NCBI RefSeq assembly: GCF_014203645.1
Contig: NZ_JACHJL010000005.1
Coordinates: 186,001-250,000 of the forward strand
DNA: 64,000 bases
Direction: 5' to 3'
DNA from: Streptomyces zagrosensis
GTDB lineage: Bacteria > Actinomycetota > Actinomycetes > Streptomycetales > Streptomycetaceae
Shown here one piece after another: positions 26,844-36,917 of this stretch. The notes below the pieces were generated by a model. It did no database searches and was not told the origin of the DNA. It worked only from the letters and a program-made list of their open reading frames with translations. The position numbers and the translations under genes were made by a program. Position 1 is the first letter of the stretch; every line of letters begins with the position of its first letter.

Positions 26844-27485
26844 CCGCGTCCTCCGATGTCACAAGTCACAAGCCACATCGAACCCACCGGCCCGGGGTCG
26901 GTCCCGTTCCGGCTGAGGCCCTCCCTCGGGCACGTCCATCGACCCCCCGATCCCATCCAAGGCCCGGCCACCTCTGCCCAACCGGACCAATGTTGCCCTG
27001 GCCGGCGGGCGAAGAGGCGGGCGGGGCAGGCATGGCACCGCTCCGCCTTACCTGCCCCAGATGGCGTCGTGACGAGGACTCGGTTTCCGCTGCCCACACG
27101 AGAACCACTCAAAGACATACTCAATGAAGACCGTATGAAGTGCACGGCAAAAGCGCCGATGCGTGTGGAGATCTAGGGAGCAGATGCGCATCGCAGGGCG
27201 CTTTAGAGGCATATAGGCCAATATCACCCCGCCGTGCGCCGGGCGAGGGCGCGCACATCGGCGGGTGAGCCCCCGTGGTGCGCGGGCGCCCTCTCGGACA
27301 CCCTGACCGCTGGTCCTGCTGAGCACGGCGTGACAGGGGGGCGACAGGAGGCCGCAGGGTGCTCTCGTGCGGTCGGCGTTTCATACCCGCTGGAGCGGGG
27401 TCCCCGGACGACGTTCACGCAGGTATACGACGGACACGCAGACACGCGACGAAGGGCCGACCGAGGCCGGAAGCGAGGCACGGCG
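26844..27485. other. Intergenic between dhaK and the ChaB-like gene
   Basis: Carries divergent upstream regions. The part around 27090-27230 is less GC-rich. No gene, repeat or clear promoter recognised. Confidence 0.45.
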
Positions 27486-27932
27486 ATGCCCGGACGGCAG
27501 GAACTCCCCTCGACGCTAGAGCGCTCGCCCGAAGATGCCCAGCGCACCTGGGTGGCGGCCCATGCTTCAGCCATCCAGGAATACGGCGAGGGCGAGCGCA
27601 CCCACCGGGTGGCGTACGGGGCCCTCAACCACGCGTACGAAAAGGTGGGCGACCACTGGGAGCGCAAGGAGGCCCAACGCAAGGGGCCGTCCGATCCGCA
27701 GTCCGCCCGCCCCCGCCAGCAGGACCAGCAGGACCAGCAGAACCAGCGAAACCAGCAGAACCATGAGAAGGGGCGCAGTGGCGAGGGCGTCGATGAGCAA
27801 GCGACCAAACAGCACCTCTACGAGGTGGCACGGCGGCTGGACGTGGAAGGCCGCCCCCGTATGACGAAAAGCGAGTTGCTGGAAGCCATCCGCAAGGCGA
27901 ACCGCTCACGCACCCGCGAGGCCCGCGACTGA
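27486..27932 (+). CDS. ChaB-like protein with Rho-N-type C-terminus
   Basis: Protein of 148 aa. The N-terminus matches ChaB (MPGRQELPSTLERSPEDAQ, HRVAYGALNHAY, residues ~1-65). A Gln/Asn/Asp-rich linker (~78-92, QQDQQDQQNQ) leads to a Rho_N/SAP-like helical module (KQHLYEVARRLDVEGRPRMTKSELLEAIRK, ~108-140). ChaB-Rho_N fusions are known in actinobacteria and may bind nucleic acid. The ATG at 27486 fits the domain start. The original link of ChaB to cation transport is weak. Confidence 0.8.
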   Translation: MPGRQELPSTLERSPEDAQRTWVAAHASAIQEYGEGERTHRVAYGALNHAYEKVGDHWERKEAQRKGPSDPQSARPRQQDQQDQQNQRNQQNHEKGRSGEGVDEQATKQHLYEVARRLDVEGRPRMTKSELLEAIRKANRSRTREARD

Positions 27933-28150
27933 CGGCGCCAAGGGCCGTTCGCAGCGGGCGGGCACGTTCACGGACGACTGAACCCTGGGTGGCCACTCGC
28001 GTGGCCGGCCCGGGAGCCTGCACGCCATGGGTGCGGACCCACACGGACGACAGGTGGCACCCGTCTCCGCGCAAGCGCCGTGTTCCGTAGGCTGTACTTC
28101 GCATCTCGCGGAACCTGAGACACGCTGTGCAATACCGAAGGCGGAGCTAA

Positions 28151-29098
28151 GTGATCAACGCTGACAAGCCGTACCTGTGGGAGGAAGATATTCAGGCATC
28201 GGTCCGGCTGTACAACGATTGGTTTCTGGAAGCGGCTCCGCAAGCCTACCGGGATATCCGGAAGAGCACCGCGGAAGAGGTAGCGCGAGCATTTGAGTAC
28301 ACAAGGGATATGACAGATATCTCGCCCGAGGCCCTTCTTCGCTCTCCGCAGGCACTGCGTACCTTGCGGATGTGCACTTCTCCGCCCCTTGCTCGGGATC
28401 GTTTGGCCGGGCTGTCTTACGGGTCAAAGATTCTCGTGGGAATCATGGAGCAAGGGAAACTTCCGCAGCGCATGATGGCGGCAGAGCTGGAAGCTCAGCT
28501 CTCGCGCATGTGCGACGTTGTTACTGAGCTGCTTGACCTGGACCTGTTTGACTGGTGCAGCACAGGCGGGCCGGCTAGCAGTCGGCAGCGAGAGCTGGCA
28601 ACCACCGTCGTGGCCGATCGCCTGTCTGGGGCGATTGCAGAGCCGATCATCCGAAATGCTCAAGAGCGTCGCCAGTTGACCCTCATAGGGGAATGGCTAA
28701 CTGTTCGCGGCTACAAACAAAAGGCACACCGTGCGGCGGCCCCGCTGGAAACGATGGAGGCTGGCACGTTCTCATTCCGGCAGATAGTCGTCGTAGGTGA
28801 CAGTCTCTCGGTGAACATCCCGGTGGATGTGGTGATCCAACCACTCAGCCCGGCGCCCCACCGGCTTCCTATCCTCGTTGAAGCCAAATCCGCTGGCGAC
28901 TTCACAAACCCCAATAAGCGACGCAAGGAAGAGGCAACAAAGATAAACCAGCTCCAGGGCAAGTACGGCCCCAACATCTCACTGCTGCTTTTCTTGTGTG
29001 GCTACTTCAATGCTGGATATCTGGGATACTCGGCAGCCGAACACCTTGATTGGGTCTGGGAGCATCGCATCGACGACCTGGAGGCGGCTGGTGTCTGA
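28151..29098 (+). CDS. Type II restriction endonuclease, XamI/SalI-like
   Basis: Endonuclease candidate of 315 aa, lower in GC than flanking genes. It resembles the XamI family, whose described members cut GTCGAC, the site also cut by SalI of Streptomyces albus; the length and the R-before-M order fit what I recall of SalI. A PD-(D/E)xK-like core is visible as PVD (Asp226) followed by VEAK (Glu244, Lys246). The GTG at 28151 follows GGAG. The adenine methylase gene starts inside its last codons. GTCGAC occurs in this window (near 10617 and 10630), so the host would need methylation if this specificity is right. Specificity is inferred. Confidence 0.8.
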   Translation: MINADKPYLWEEDIQASVRLYNDWFLEAAPQAYRDIRKSTAEEVARAFEYTRDMTDISPEALLRSPQALRTLRMCTSPPLARDRLAGLSYGSKILVGIMEQGKLPQRMMAAELEAQLSRMCDVVTELLDLDLFDWCSTGGPASSRQRELATTVVADRLSGAIAEPIIRNAQERRQLTLIGEWLTVRGYKQKAHRAAAPLETMEAGTFSFRQIVVVGDSLSVNIPVDVVIQPLSPAPHRLPILVEAKSAGDFTNPNKRRKEEATKINQLQGKYGPNISLLLFLCGYFNAGYLGYSAAEHLDWVWEHRIDDLEAAGV

Positions 29099-30920
29099 AA
29101 GCACACTCACGATCGAGGCTGAAAGGCTGCGCCGGCAGTCGTCGCTGGATGCCGAGCGCACTCCGGTTGATCGTAACCGGTGGGGCCAGTTTGCGACTCC
29201 CCCCTCTCTAGCGGGGGAGATCATGCAGTATGCCCTTAGTTTGCATCGTGGGCCTGAGGTGAGGTTCTTGGAGCCTTCCTGTGGCTCAGGGGCGTTCTTT
29301 TCCGCACTCCTTCAGTCCCGAGCGGGAGTGCCCGTTGGCGAGGCTGTTGGAGTGGAGCTGGACCCGCGCTTTGCGCAGGCGTCCAGAGAGCTATGGCGCG
29401 ACGCCGGGTTCCGAGTGATTGAGGGAGATTTCACTTCCCCTGAGACGATCGAGGGATATTCGGCATCACTCCTCGTCGCCAACCCTCCGTATGTGCGACA
29501 TCATCACCTTGAGGCTGCACAAAAGCGCGCCTTGGTCGGCCGGTGTGCAGCAACTGTGGGGATCAAGCCGTCGGGCCTTTCGGGGCTCTATCTGTACTTC
29601 GTTCTCTTGAGTCACCGGCTGCTTGCCCCTGGAGCCCTGTCGGCTTGGTTGATCCCCAGCGAGTTCATGGATGTCAACTACGGGGGCGCCTTGAAGGAGT
29701 ATTTGGCGCGTCACGTAAAGCTGATTCATATCCACCAGTATGACGCCTCTGAAGTGCAGTTCGACGATGCCCTAGTGACGTCGAGTGTTGTCGTCTTTGA
29801 GAATTCTCCACCCCAGGCGGAGGACTGTGCGAAGTTTTCATTTGGCGGGTCACTGGCTACGCCAAAGGCAGCACAAGATATTCCGCTGGCGAAGCTGGAT
29901 ATTGCCAAGAAATGGTCGCAGTATATTAACGGAACGGGCTGCGATTCTCCTCGGACTGGCCCCAAGCTTTCCGACTTCTTCAAGATTCGTCGTGGCCTCG
30001 CCACCGGCTCGAACGCATTCTTCATTCTTCCGCGAGAAGAGGCGGAAGGCATGGGGATTCAAGAGGATTTCTTGCGCCCAATTCTTCCCAGCCCCAGAAA
30101 TATCGATAGCCTTGTCATTGAAGCAGATACTTCTGGGTGGCCACAGATCAAGGAGCAGTTGGCCCTCGTCGACTGCCCCTTGTCAATTGATGCGGTCCGG
30201 CTTAAGAATCCGCAGTTGGCCAGCTATCTGGACTCGGCCGAAGAAAAGGTGAGAGCTGGCTATCTTGTGAGTCAGCGATCTCCTTGGTACAAGCAAGAGC
30301 GGCGTGAACCAGCGCCCATCTTGCTCACCTACATGGGGCGCGGGAAGGATGAGAAGCATCCTTTGCGGTTCATCCGAAACGAGTCGCAAGCAGTCGCATC
30401 AAACATGTATCTCATGCTGTACCCGACGCCCCTACTACAGACCTACGTTGACTCAGTCGAAGACGGTATGGCGAAGGTGCACGAGGCCCTTCTGGCCCTC
30501 ACGGCCGGTGATCTTCGCGAGGGGGGCAGGGTGTACGGCGGTGGGTTGCACAAGATGGAGCCCAAAGAGCTTGCTTCGCTTCCCGCTGACGGTATCGCCG
30601 CCCTAGCCCCCGCCACGTTGCTGTTGGATTCCTACGCACAGCCGACTCCGGCCCCACGCAGCCGTCGTCGAGCGAGCGTCAGCCAGGTGAGTTCGGGCGA
30701 ACCATCAGCGGCAGAAATCCGTGCTTGGGCCCTGAACGCGGGGCTGGACGTTCCTCGGCACGGACGCTTGGGCCCGGAGTGGAAAGCGGCATGGCGCCAG
30801 GCACATGTGAAGGGTGTGGCGTTGCCGGAGCCCAGGGAAAGCGCCTCAAAGCCCGGCGCTGCCAGCCGAGTTGAGGGTGGTAGCGAACAGGGCGAAGAGT
30901 ACATCGACACCTTGTGGTGA
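29091..30920 (+). CDS. N6-adenine DNA methyltransferase with Lsr2-like tail
   Basis: Modification enzyme of the preceding endonuclease, 609 aa. SAM-binding motif I FLEPSCGSGAFF (59-70) and catalytic NPPY (131-134, LLVANPPYVRHHH) give the gamma-type m6A order, followed by a target-recognition region. The GTG at 29091 overlaps the endonuclease stop and follows GGAGG; an upstream frame from 28998 is not used. Residues ~542-575 (EIRAWALNAGLDVPRHGRLG...) resemble the C-terminal DNA-binding module of Lsr2, with HGR in place of RGR. Lower GC suggests acquisition by transfer. Confidence 0.87.
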   Translation: MSESTLTIEAERLRRQSSLDAERTPVDRNRWGQFATPPSLAGEIMQYALSLHRGPEVRFLEPSCGSGAFFSALLQSRAGVPVGEAVGVELDPRFAQASRELWRDAGFRVIEGDFTSPETIEGYSASLLVANPPYVRHHHLEAAQKRALVGRCAATVGIKPSGLSGLYLYFVLLSHRLLAPGALSAWLIPSEFMDVNYGGALKEYLARHVKLIHIHQYDASEVQFDDALVTSSVVVFENSPPQAEDCAKFSFGGSLATPKAAQDIPLAKLDIAKKWSQYINGTGCDSPRTGPKLSDFFKIRRGLATGSNAFFILPREEAEGMGIQEDFLRPILPSPRNIDSLVIEADTSGWPQIKEQLALVDCPLSIDAVRLKNPQLASYLDSAEEKVRAGYLVSQRSPWYKQERREPAPILLTYMGRGKDEKHPLRFIRNESQAVASNMYLMLYPTPLLQTYVDSVEDGMAKVHEALLALTAGDLREGGRVYGGGLHKMEPKELASLPADGIAALAPATLLLDSYAQPTPAPRSRRRASVSQVSSGEPSAAEIRAWALNAGLDVPRHGRLGPEWKAAWRQAHVKGVALPEPRESASKPGAASRVEGGSEQGEEYIDTLW

Positions 30921-31394
30921 CCCTTGTGGTGCATGCACGCGAGATGCGCACTTCACGTTGATCGCCCAACCCTGCGCCGCGCGGGCCGTCCCGTAAGTGA
31001 TCTCTGTCTGGGTGAGGCGTGGTCGGCGGAGGTCCTCCTGCGGGCGACGACGTGTTCGCCGCGGGCGCGGACCTGGTGGGCGGGACCTGTCGTAAGCCTC
31101 AGCCCGGTGCCGGACGCTACCCAAGACGGCTCCGACGCCGTGAGCGCACCAGCCACCAAAAGATCACCTCACCCGGTGACCAGTCCGCACGGGACAGCGC
31201 TGAGCAGCGCGTTCGGCGAGCTGATGGCCGCCTGTGTCGCGGGGTGGGAGGACGGCGTCGTACGGGCAGCGTTCGCCCTACCTCGGTCCGGCTGCGGGCT
31301 ATCGGGAAGACTGGGACCGCAGCACTGACGAGCTGTTCTAAAGTTTCCACGTCAGTCCCCGTCGCCTGATGGCCCGAGAAGGAATACACGGATT
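30921..31394. other. Intergenic between the R-M system and htpG
   Basis: Return to high GC. No gene, terminator or heat-shock operator recognised. Confidence 0.45.
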
Positions 31395-33365
31395 ATGCCG
31401 AAAGATACGTTCGAGTTTCAGGTGGAAGCGCGCCAGCTTCTACAGATGATGATCCACTCGATCTACTCGAACAAAGACGTGTTCCTCCGCGAACTCGTCT
31501 CCAACGCTTCCGACGCCCTCGACAAACTGCGTCTCGAAGCACTCCGCGACGACACGCTCGACGTGGACGTGTCCGACCTCCACATCGCCATTTCGGCCGA
31601 TAAGACGGCCCGTACGCTGACCGTGCGGGACAACGGCATCGGCATGTCGCGCGACGAGGTGGTCCAACTCATCGGGACGATCGCGAACTCGGGCACCGCA
31701 GCGTTTTTGCAAGAGCTCAAGGATGCCAAGGACGTCAGCGACACCGCCGCAGCCGAAGGGCTGATCGGCCAGTTCGGTGTCGGGTTCTATGCCAGCTTTA
31801 TGGTGGCCGACGAGGTCACCCTGCTGACCCGCCGCGCGGGCGAGAGCCAGGGCACCCGCTGGTCGTCCACCGGCGAGGGCACGTACACGATCGAAACCGT
31901 CGATGACGCCCCGCAGGGCACCGCGGTCGTGCTGCACCTCAAGCCGGCGGACGACGAGGACCGGCTGCACGACTACGCCGCTGCCTGGAAGATCCGGGAA
32001 ATCGTCAAGCGGTATTCGGACTTCATCACCTGGCCCATCAAGATGGCCGCCGAGCCCGCCGCCGCAGCGACCGATGCCGACTCTGACGCCGAGAGCAGCG
32101 CCGACGAGGCCGCTTCCAGCGAGCCCGAGACGTTGAACTCGATGAAGGCCCTGTGGGCCCGCTCGCGGAACGAGGTGAGCGACGACGAATATCACGAGCT
32201 GTACAAGCACATCAGCCACGACTGGAACAACCCGCTGGACATCATCCGGCTCCAGGCGGAAGGCACCTTCGAATACCAGGCGCTGCTGTTCATCCCCTCG
32301 CACGCGCCCCAGGACCTGTTCATGCAGGGCTACAAGCGCGGCATCCAGCTCTATGTGAAGCGCGTCTTCATCATGGATGACTGTGAGGCGCTCATGCCGC
32401 CCTACCTGCGCTTCGTCAAGGGCGTCGTCGATGCGCAGGACCTGTCGCTCAACGTATCGCGCGAAATCCTTCAGCAGGATCGCCAGATTCAGTTGATGCA
32501 TCGGCGGCTGGCCAAGAAGGTGCTGTCCACGGTCAAGGACATGATGTCCGCCCACCCCGACCGCTACGCCACGCTGTGGCGGGAGTTCGGCCAGGTCATC
32601 AAGGAGGGGCTGCTCAGCGACTTCGAGAACCGCGACACCATCCTCGGTGTCGCCTCGTTCGCCTCGACCCACGACGCGCAGGAGCCGACCACCCTGCGGC
32701 AGTACGTGGAACGCATGAAGGACGGGCAGCAGCACATCTTCTTCATGACGGGCGAGTCCCGGCAGGCCATCGAGAACTCCCCGCACATGGAGGCGTTCCG
32801 CGCCCGGGGCATTGAGGTGCTGCTGCTGACCGACCCGGTCGATGAGGTGTGGGTCGATGCGGTCCCCGAGTTCGACGGCAAGCAACTGCGTTCCGTCGCC
32901 AAGGGCGAGGTGGACCTCGACAGCGAGGAGGAGAAGGCGGCGGCCGACTCCGAACGTGAGAAGCAGCAGGAGCAGTTCGCGGGGCTGCTGACGTGGATGA
33001 CGAACGAGTTGAGCGAGCACGTCAAGGAGGTACGGCTCTCCTCTCGGCTCACCGTCTCGCCCGCCTGTGTCGTCTCGGACGCGGGTGATGTGACCCCGGC
33101 CCTACAGAACATGTACCGCGCGATGGGCCAGGAGGTACCGTCCGCCAAGCGCATCCTCGAACTCAACCCCGGCCACCCGCTGGTGAGCAGCCTCAACAAG
33201 GCGCACACCGAGCGTGCTGCGGACACCGAGCGCAAGGCCGACACCGGGCTCGCGGAGAGTGCCGAACTCGTCTACGGGATGGCCCTTTTGGCCGAGGGGG
33301 GCGAACTGAGTGACCCCGCCCGCTTCGTCAAGCTGATGGCGGACCGGCTGGAACACACACTGTAA
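31395..33365 (+). CDS. htpG: HtpG, Hsp90-family chaperone
   Basis: Cytosolic ATP-dependent chaperone of 656 aa. The GHKL ATPase motifs are intact: [16 protein letters not shown] (Asn binds Mg-ATP), [23 protein letters not shown]. The middle domain ([26 protein letters not shown]) and C-terminal dimer domain follow. An acidic stretch of about 25 residues (Asp/Glu/Ser/Ala-rich, near residue 225) lies between N- and middle domains, longer than in E. coli. AAGGA precedes the ATG. Confidence 0.96.
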
Positions 33366-33940
33366 GCGTCCGCCGCTCCCGTCCTGACCTCGGTGTCTTG
33401 GCAGGTGCCCGCCTCGTCGCCCGGGCGCCTCGCTGCCTGGCACTTCAGCTGTAGATCGCGATCTCGCTGGCCCGGGTCGGCTCGGGAGCGGATGCGGCCA
33501 CCGGTGATCGTCGGTGTGTGAAGACCGACGATCACACGGTGGCCGCAGGCCGCAGCGACGCCCATCATCGGCGCGCCGGGAGTTACCTCATGGGCATGAA
33601 CGAGGGCAGGGTGAAGACCGAGTGGGCCGGCCGTCCCTTTGGGGGGGCATGGTGCTGAGGTTGCACAGCATGTCGTTGCGCTGTTCCAGGGCCCGAGCGG
33701 TGGTGGGGGAAGCAAGGTGTCTGACCCACGGCGCCCGCACCACCGACACCGTCACCGGCGCGGGACGCTGCGTGGCAGCAGTCCCTCGGCCCGCCAAGAG
33801 CCGCTTGCGCTGTGCTGCGCGCGCCGCGGCGAGGACCATTTCGCGCAGCTTGGCATCCCCCGTGGACGGCACCGGGTGCCCGTCATCCCCGGCGCCTAAG
33901 CCCAGCTGGTACGCCCCTGTGGGATGCGGGGTGGAGCGCC
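33366..33940. other. Intergenic downstream of htpG
   Basis: Contains the long hairpin at 33493-33547. Open frames in this stretch show no recognisable protein. Confidence 0.45.
33493..33547 (+). terminator. Long near-perfect hairpin after htpG
   Basis: Arms TGCGGCCACCG(T)GTGATC... and their complement, 23 and 24 nt, differing by one bulged base, around an 8-nt loop. It lies 128 bp after the htpG stop with no U-run. It may terminate htpG, or be a relic of a mobile repeat. Confidence 0.55.
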
Positions 33941-34231
33941 ATGTCACCGCGGGCGACCATGGTCTTCGGCCGGGTGATCGAGGTATGGGAGCGGGAATGC
34001 GAACCGCTGGGCTTCCTCGGCGGCCGATTCAGCACCATCACCGACCGCGGACATCAGCCGGCGCACTGGTTGTGTTGCACCCGCGGCCGGTCGGGCCAGT
34101 GGGATGCGTGCGTACGCGATGACTCCGGGCGCTGTGCGAAGCCGCTGAGCTGGGCGTACTCGGCGACGTACCAGGTCAGGCCCCGCGTCGGGAGGTACGA
34201 TCGCCCGCACATGGGGGATGGTCTGGGATAG
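33941..34231 (+). CDS. Possible small hypothetical protein
   Basis: Frame of 96 aa beginning MSPRATMVFGRVIEVW and containing GGRFSTI, HWLCCTRGR and CAKPLSWAY. Third-position GC is high for most of the frame and Trp/Cys use looks protein-like, but no ribosome binding site or family is recognised. It ends 6 bp before the next gene, so it could be translationally linked. The opposite strand is also open here. Confidence 0.35.
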   Translation: MSPRATMVFGRVIEVWERECEPLGFLGGRFSTITDRGHQPAHWLCCTRGRSGQWDACVRDDSGRCAKPLSWAYSATYQVRPRVGRYDRPHMGDGLG

Positions 34232-34237
34232 GCCGAG

Positions 34238-35824
34238 ATGGGCCGAGATGCACACGGGAAGGTGGCGCGCGGCAGCATGCGGGTGGGAGCCAGCTGGGGA
34301 CCCGAAGGGTGTTCCGCCGTGCTGCTCAGTGGCTCCCGGGTACTGGCCGCCGCCGGCACGCCCGGCTTTGGGCGTGCGGCCATGGCCCGACTGCTGGCCG
34401 AGGTGTGCGGTGCGCACGCCGCGGCCGTACGGCATGTCACCTTCGACGTGGGGCCCGCCCTGCTGGCGACGGTGCGCGAGCCGGTCGCCGGATCGCAGGA
34501 CGGGCCCGGCACGTGTGGTGCGCGCGCCGCCCCGGTGGTCGCGGTCCGGATCGCGCCCCGGCCTGCCCAGCACCCCGCCCTGGCCCGGCACCCATCGGCG
34601 CCGATTGCCCGGTTGGTCACCCGTTCGGTGACCCTGCCGGGCGGCCACGATCTGCTGGGGCGCGAGTTGTCGCCGCTGAATGCTGCGCGGGTCGCGGAGT
34701 TGGCTGATGAGCTGGCCGCGACCGGCGTACGCGACGTCGCCGTAGCGGCCTGTGGATCGCTGGCCGCACCCGCCCATGAACGGGCGGTCGGTGAGCGGCT
34801 GATGGCGGCCGTGCCAGGACTGCGCGTCTCGCTCTCGCACGAGTTCGGCGGCCAGGATTTGGTGGGCCGCGAGGCGTCGGCCGTGCTCAATGCGGCGCTT
34901 GCCGATGTCGCCGATGAGGTGCTGACCGCGTGCGAGGCCGCCGCTGAGCAGGTCATGCCGCAGGCCCAATACGGCGTCGCGCGCGGAGATGGGGGCCGCT
35001 CCCCCCTTGCCCGGGTGCGGGCGCTGCCGGTCGTGGCCGTCGGCGCGGCCGAGGCCGCGGCGCTGCTTGGCGCGGCGCACCTGGCGGGCCTGGAGCGGTG
35101 CCGGGTGCTGCTGCCGGGTCCGGCGGGCGCACTCCTTGGCGAGGTGCGTAGCGGGGTGCCGCTGGTGCGGCCCGGACAGGTGCCCGGATGGGGGGTGCGA
35201 CTTTCGGTGCCGATGGCGATCCTCTCCGCGAAGGGCACGGCCGCAGGCGATGTCGCTGCTGGCGTGGCCGACAGCGCCGGCGATGGGACCGAGCCACCAC
35301 TGGTGGTGGTCACCCCCGAGGGCGACCACCACCACGCGCCACCCAAACCGGCCGCCACTCGCGGCCCCGGCCCCGGCCCCGGACACAGTCCCAGTCACAG
35401 CCACAGCCACAGCGCGGCTTCCGCCGTTGTACCCGAACCGGCAGCCGGCCGCCCGGCGGCGTGGCGTGGCCGGGTGCCGTTGGTACCGCCGGCCGACCTG
35501 TCGCTGATCGGCATCGCGCTGTGTCCGCCGATGGCCTGGGTCGATGAGGTCGTCCAGGTCAAGGACGCCCGCGAGTTGACAGCGGTGCAACGCGACGCGG
35601 AGGAACGCACCATCGCCATGGTCATCGCCCAGGGCGCTGCGCCGGGCAGCGCACGGCTGGTGGAAACCACGCTGGTCGCCATGCCGTTCAGCCCGGCCGG
35701 CACCATTCGGGTCCATCTACGGGCCATCGGGCGATCCGAGCCCGAGGCCGCCGGGCAATCCGAGAGTGCGGAGCACGAGATGGCCCCAGGCGGCGTACGC
35801 GGGGGGTGCCGTGCCGGCGAGTGA
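34238..35824 (+). CDS. Hydantoinase A-like ASKHA protein, degenerate nucleotide loop
   Basis: 528 aa. It shares hydantoinase/oxoprolinase N-terminal features: an early strand-loop (RVGASWGPEGCSAVLL), a VTLPGGHDLLGREL region and SLSHEFGGQDLVGREASAVLNAAL (198-221), which matches the SLSHE...RE...AV pattern of real HyuA. The first phosphate loop, normally DIGGT.TD, is lost, so ATP hydrolysis is doubtful. Residues 363-392 are His-rich (DHHH and SHSHSHS). ATG 34238 has AGG upstream; ATG 34277 gives a start more like relatives. It overlaps the DUF917 gene and is first in a three-gene operon. It could be a regulatory or structural partner of HyuAB; inference. Confidence 0.65.
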   Translation: MGRDAHGKVARGSMRVGASWGPEGCSAVLLSGSRVLAAAGTPGFGRAAMARLLAEVCGAHAAAVRHVTFDVGPALLATVREPVAGSQDGPGTCGARAAPVVAVRIAPRPAQHPALARHPSAPIARLVTRSVTLPGGHDLLGRELSPLNAARVAELADELAATGVRDVAVAACGSLAAPAHERAVGERLMAAVPGLRVSLSHEFGGQDLVGREASAVLNAALADVADEVLTACEAAAEQVMPQAQYGVARGDGGRSPLARVRALPVVAVGAAEAAALLGAAHLAGLERCRVLLPGPAGALLGEVRSGVPLVRPGQVPGWGVRLSVPMAILSAKGTAAGDVAAGVADSAGDGTEPPLVVVTPEGDHHHAPPKPAATRGPGPGPGHSPSHSHSHSAASAVVPEPAAGRPAAWRGRVPLVPPADLSLIGIALCPPMAWVDEVVQVKDARELTAVQRDAEERTIAMVIAQGAAPGSARLVETTLVAMPFSPAGTIRVHLRAIGRSEPEAAGQSESAEHEMAPGGVRGGCRAGE

Positions 35825-36917
35825 AGCGGGCCCGGTGCAGGCCATTGGCGCCGATGACGTGCCGACGTTGTGGGCGGGCGCGCAGTTCTACGCCCCGGCC
35901 TTCGGCGATGGTGGCGCCACCGCCTTGCGCGATTGGGTGGCCGCGCTGCTCGCTGAGCACGGTTCCGTCCCACTGGTGCAGGCCGCGGCCCTGCCGCCCG
36001 ATACCCGGTGCGCGGCGCTTGGCCTGGTGGGTTCCGGTACGGCGTTGGCCGAGCTGCCGCCTGTCGGGGATGAGTTCTCCACGGCGTTGAGCGGCCTTGA
36101 GCAGCGGCTCGGCCACCGGATCGAAGCCGTGTTCCCGCTCGCCGCTGCCGCGCTCAACGCCCTGACGCCGCTGGTGGCGGCGTGTCTGCGCGGGCTGCCG
36201 CTGATCGACAGCGACGGCATGGGCCGCGTCTTCCCTTTGGTGCAACACACCTCGCTGCATCTGGCGGGCCTAGCGGTCGGCCCGGTGTGCGCGGCGGGCC
36301 CGGCCGGGGAGAGCCTGACCGTGCAGGCCGCGTCCGCCGACCGGGTGGAGACGATGCTGCGCGCTCAGGTTCATCTCATGGGTGGCTGGGCCGCCACCGC
36401 GAGCTATCCCTGTAGCGCGGCCCAGCTGCGCGGCGCTGGCCTGCACGGGACGGTGTCCCGGCTGCTGGCCGCCGGTCGGGTCCTGCTCGCTGGGGGCCCG
36501 GTGGAGCGGGTGGTCGGTGCGCTGTCGGCCGTCACCGGTTGCCGCAGCGTGGGGCGGGGCCGGGTGGTGGAGGTGGAGCAGCTCACGCGGCCGATGGAGT
36601 GGGCCCAGCCAGCGCACGCCTCGACGGTGTTGGTGGCCGAGTCCGGTGGGGCCGGGCGGTTGCTGCAACTGGAGTTGCAGAACGACATTCTGCTGGCTCT
36701 GACCGATGGCGCGCTGACGGCGGCCGTGCCGGACGTGATCTGCTTGCTGGATGCCGTACGGGGTGGCGTCGTTGGCCTTGACGGTGTGGAGAGCGGTGAT
36801 GTGGTGGAGGTGTTGGTGATGCCGGCGGCGGCGGTCTGGTACTCCCCCGCGGGGCTCGCGCTGGCCGGGCCGCGCGCCTTCGGCCTGCCGATCGAGCATC
36901 CCCGAGCGGCACCGTGA
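35811..36917 (+). CDS. DUF917-family (hydantoinase-associated) protein
   Basis: 368 aa. DUF917 features: a GSGTALAELPPVGDEF-like glycine motif, FPLAAAALNALTPLVAA, GLPLIDSDGMGRVFP, then LQLELQNDILLAL and GDVVEVL near the end. DUF917 proteins are found with hydantoinase genes, but their reaction is unknown. GTG 35811 follows GGGGG and overlaps the preceding stop. Its stop overlaps the regulator start by GTGA, so the three genes are translationally linked. Confidence 0.8.
   Translation: MPASEAGPVQAIGADDVPTLWAGAQFYAPAFGDGGATALRDWVAALLAEHGSVPLVQAAALPPDTRCAALGLVGSGTALAELPPVGDEFSTALSGLEQRLGHRIEAVFPLAAAALNALTPLVAACLRGLPLIDSDGMGRVFPLVQHTSLHLAGLAVGPVCAAGPAGESLTVQAASADRVETMLRAQVHLMGGWAATASYPCSAAQLRGAGLHGTVSRLLAAGRVLLAGGPVERVVGALSAVTGCRSVGRGRVVEVEQLTRPMEWAQPAHASTVLVAESGGAGRLLQLELQNDILLALTDGALTAAVPDVICLLDAVRGGVVGLDGVESGDVVEVLVMPAAAVWYSPAGLALAGPRAFGLPIEHPRAAP

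Noticed and set aside
31440..33020. 526-codon minus-strand frame
   Set aside because: Shadow of htpG.
33944..35716. 590-codon minus-strand frame
   Set aside because: Arg/Gly/His-rich shadow of the hydantoinase A-like gene on the plus strand.
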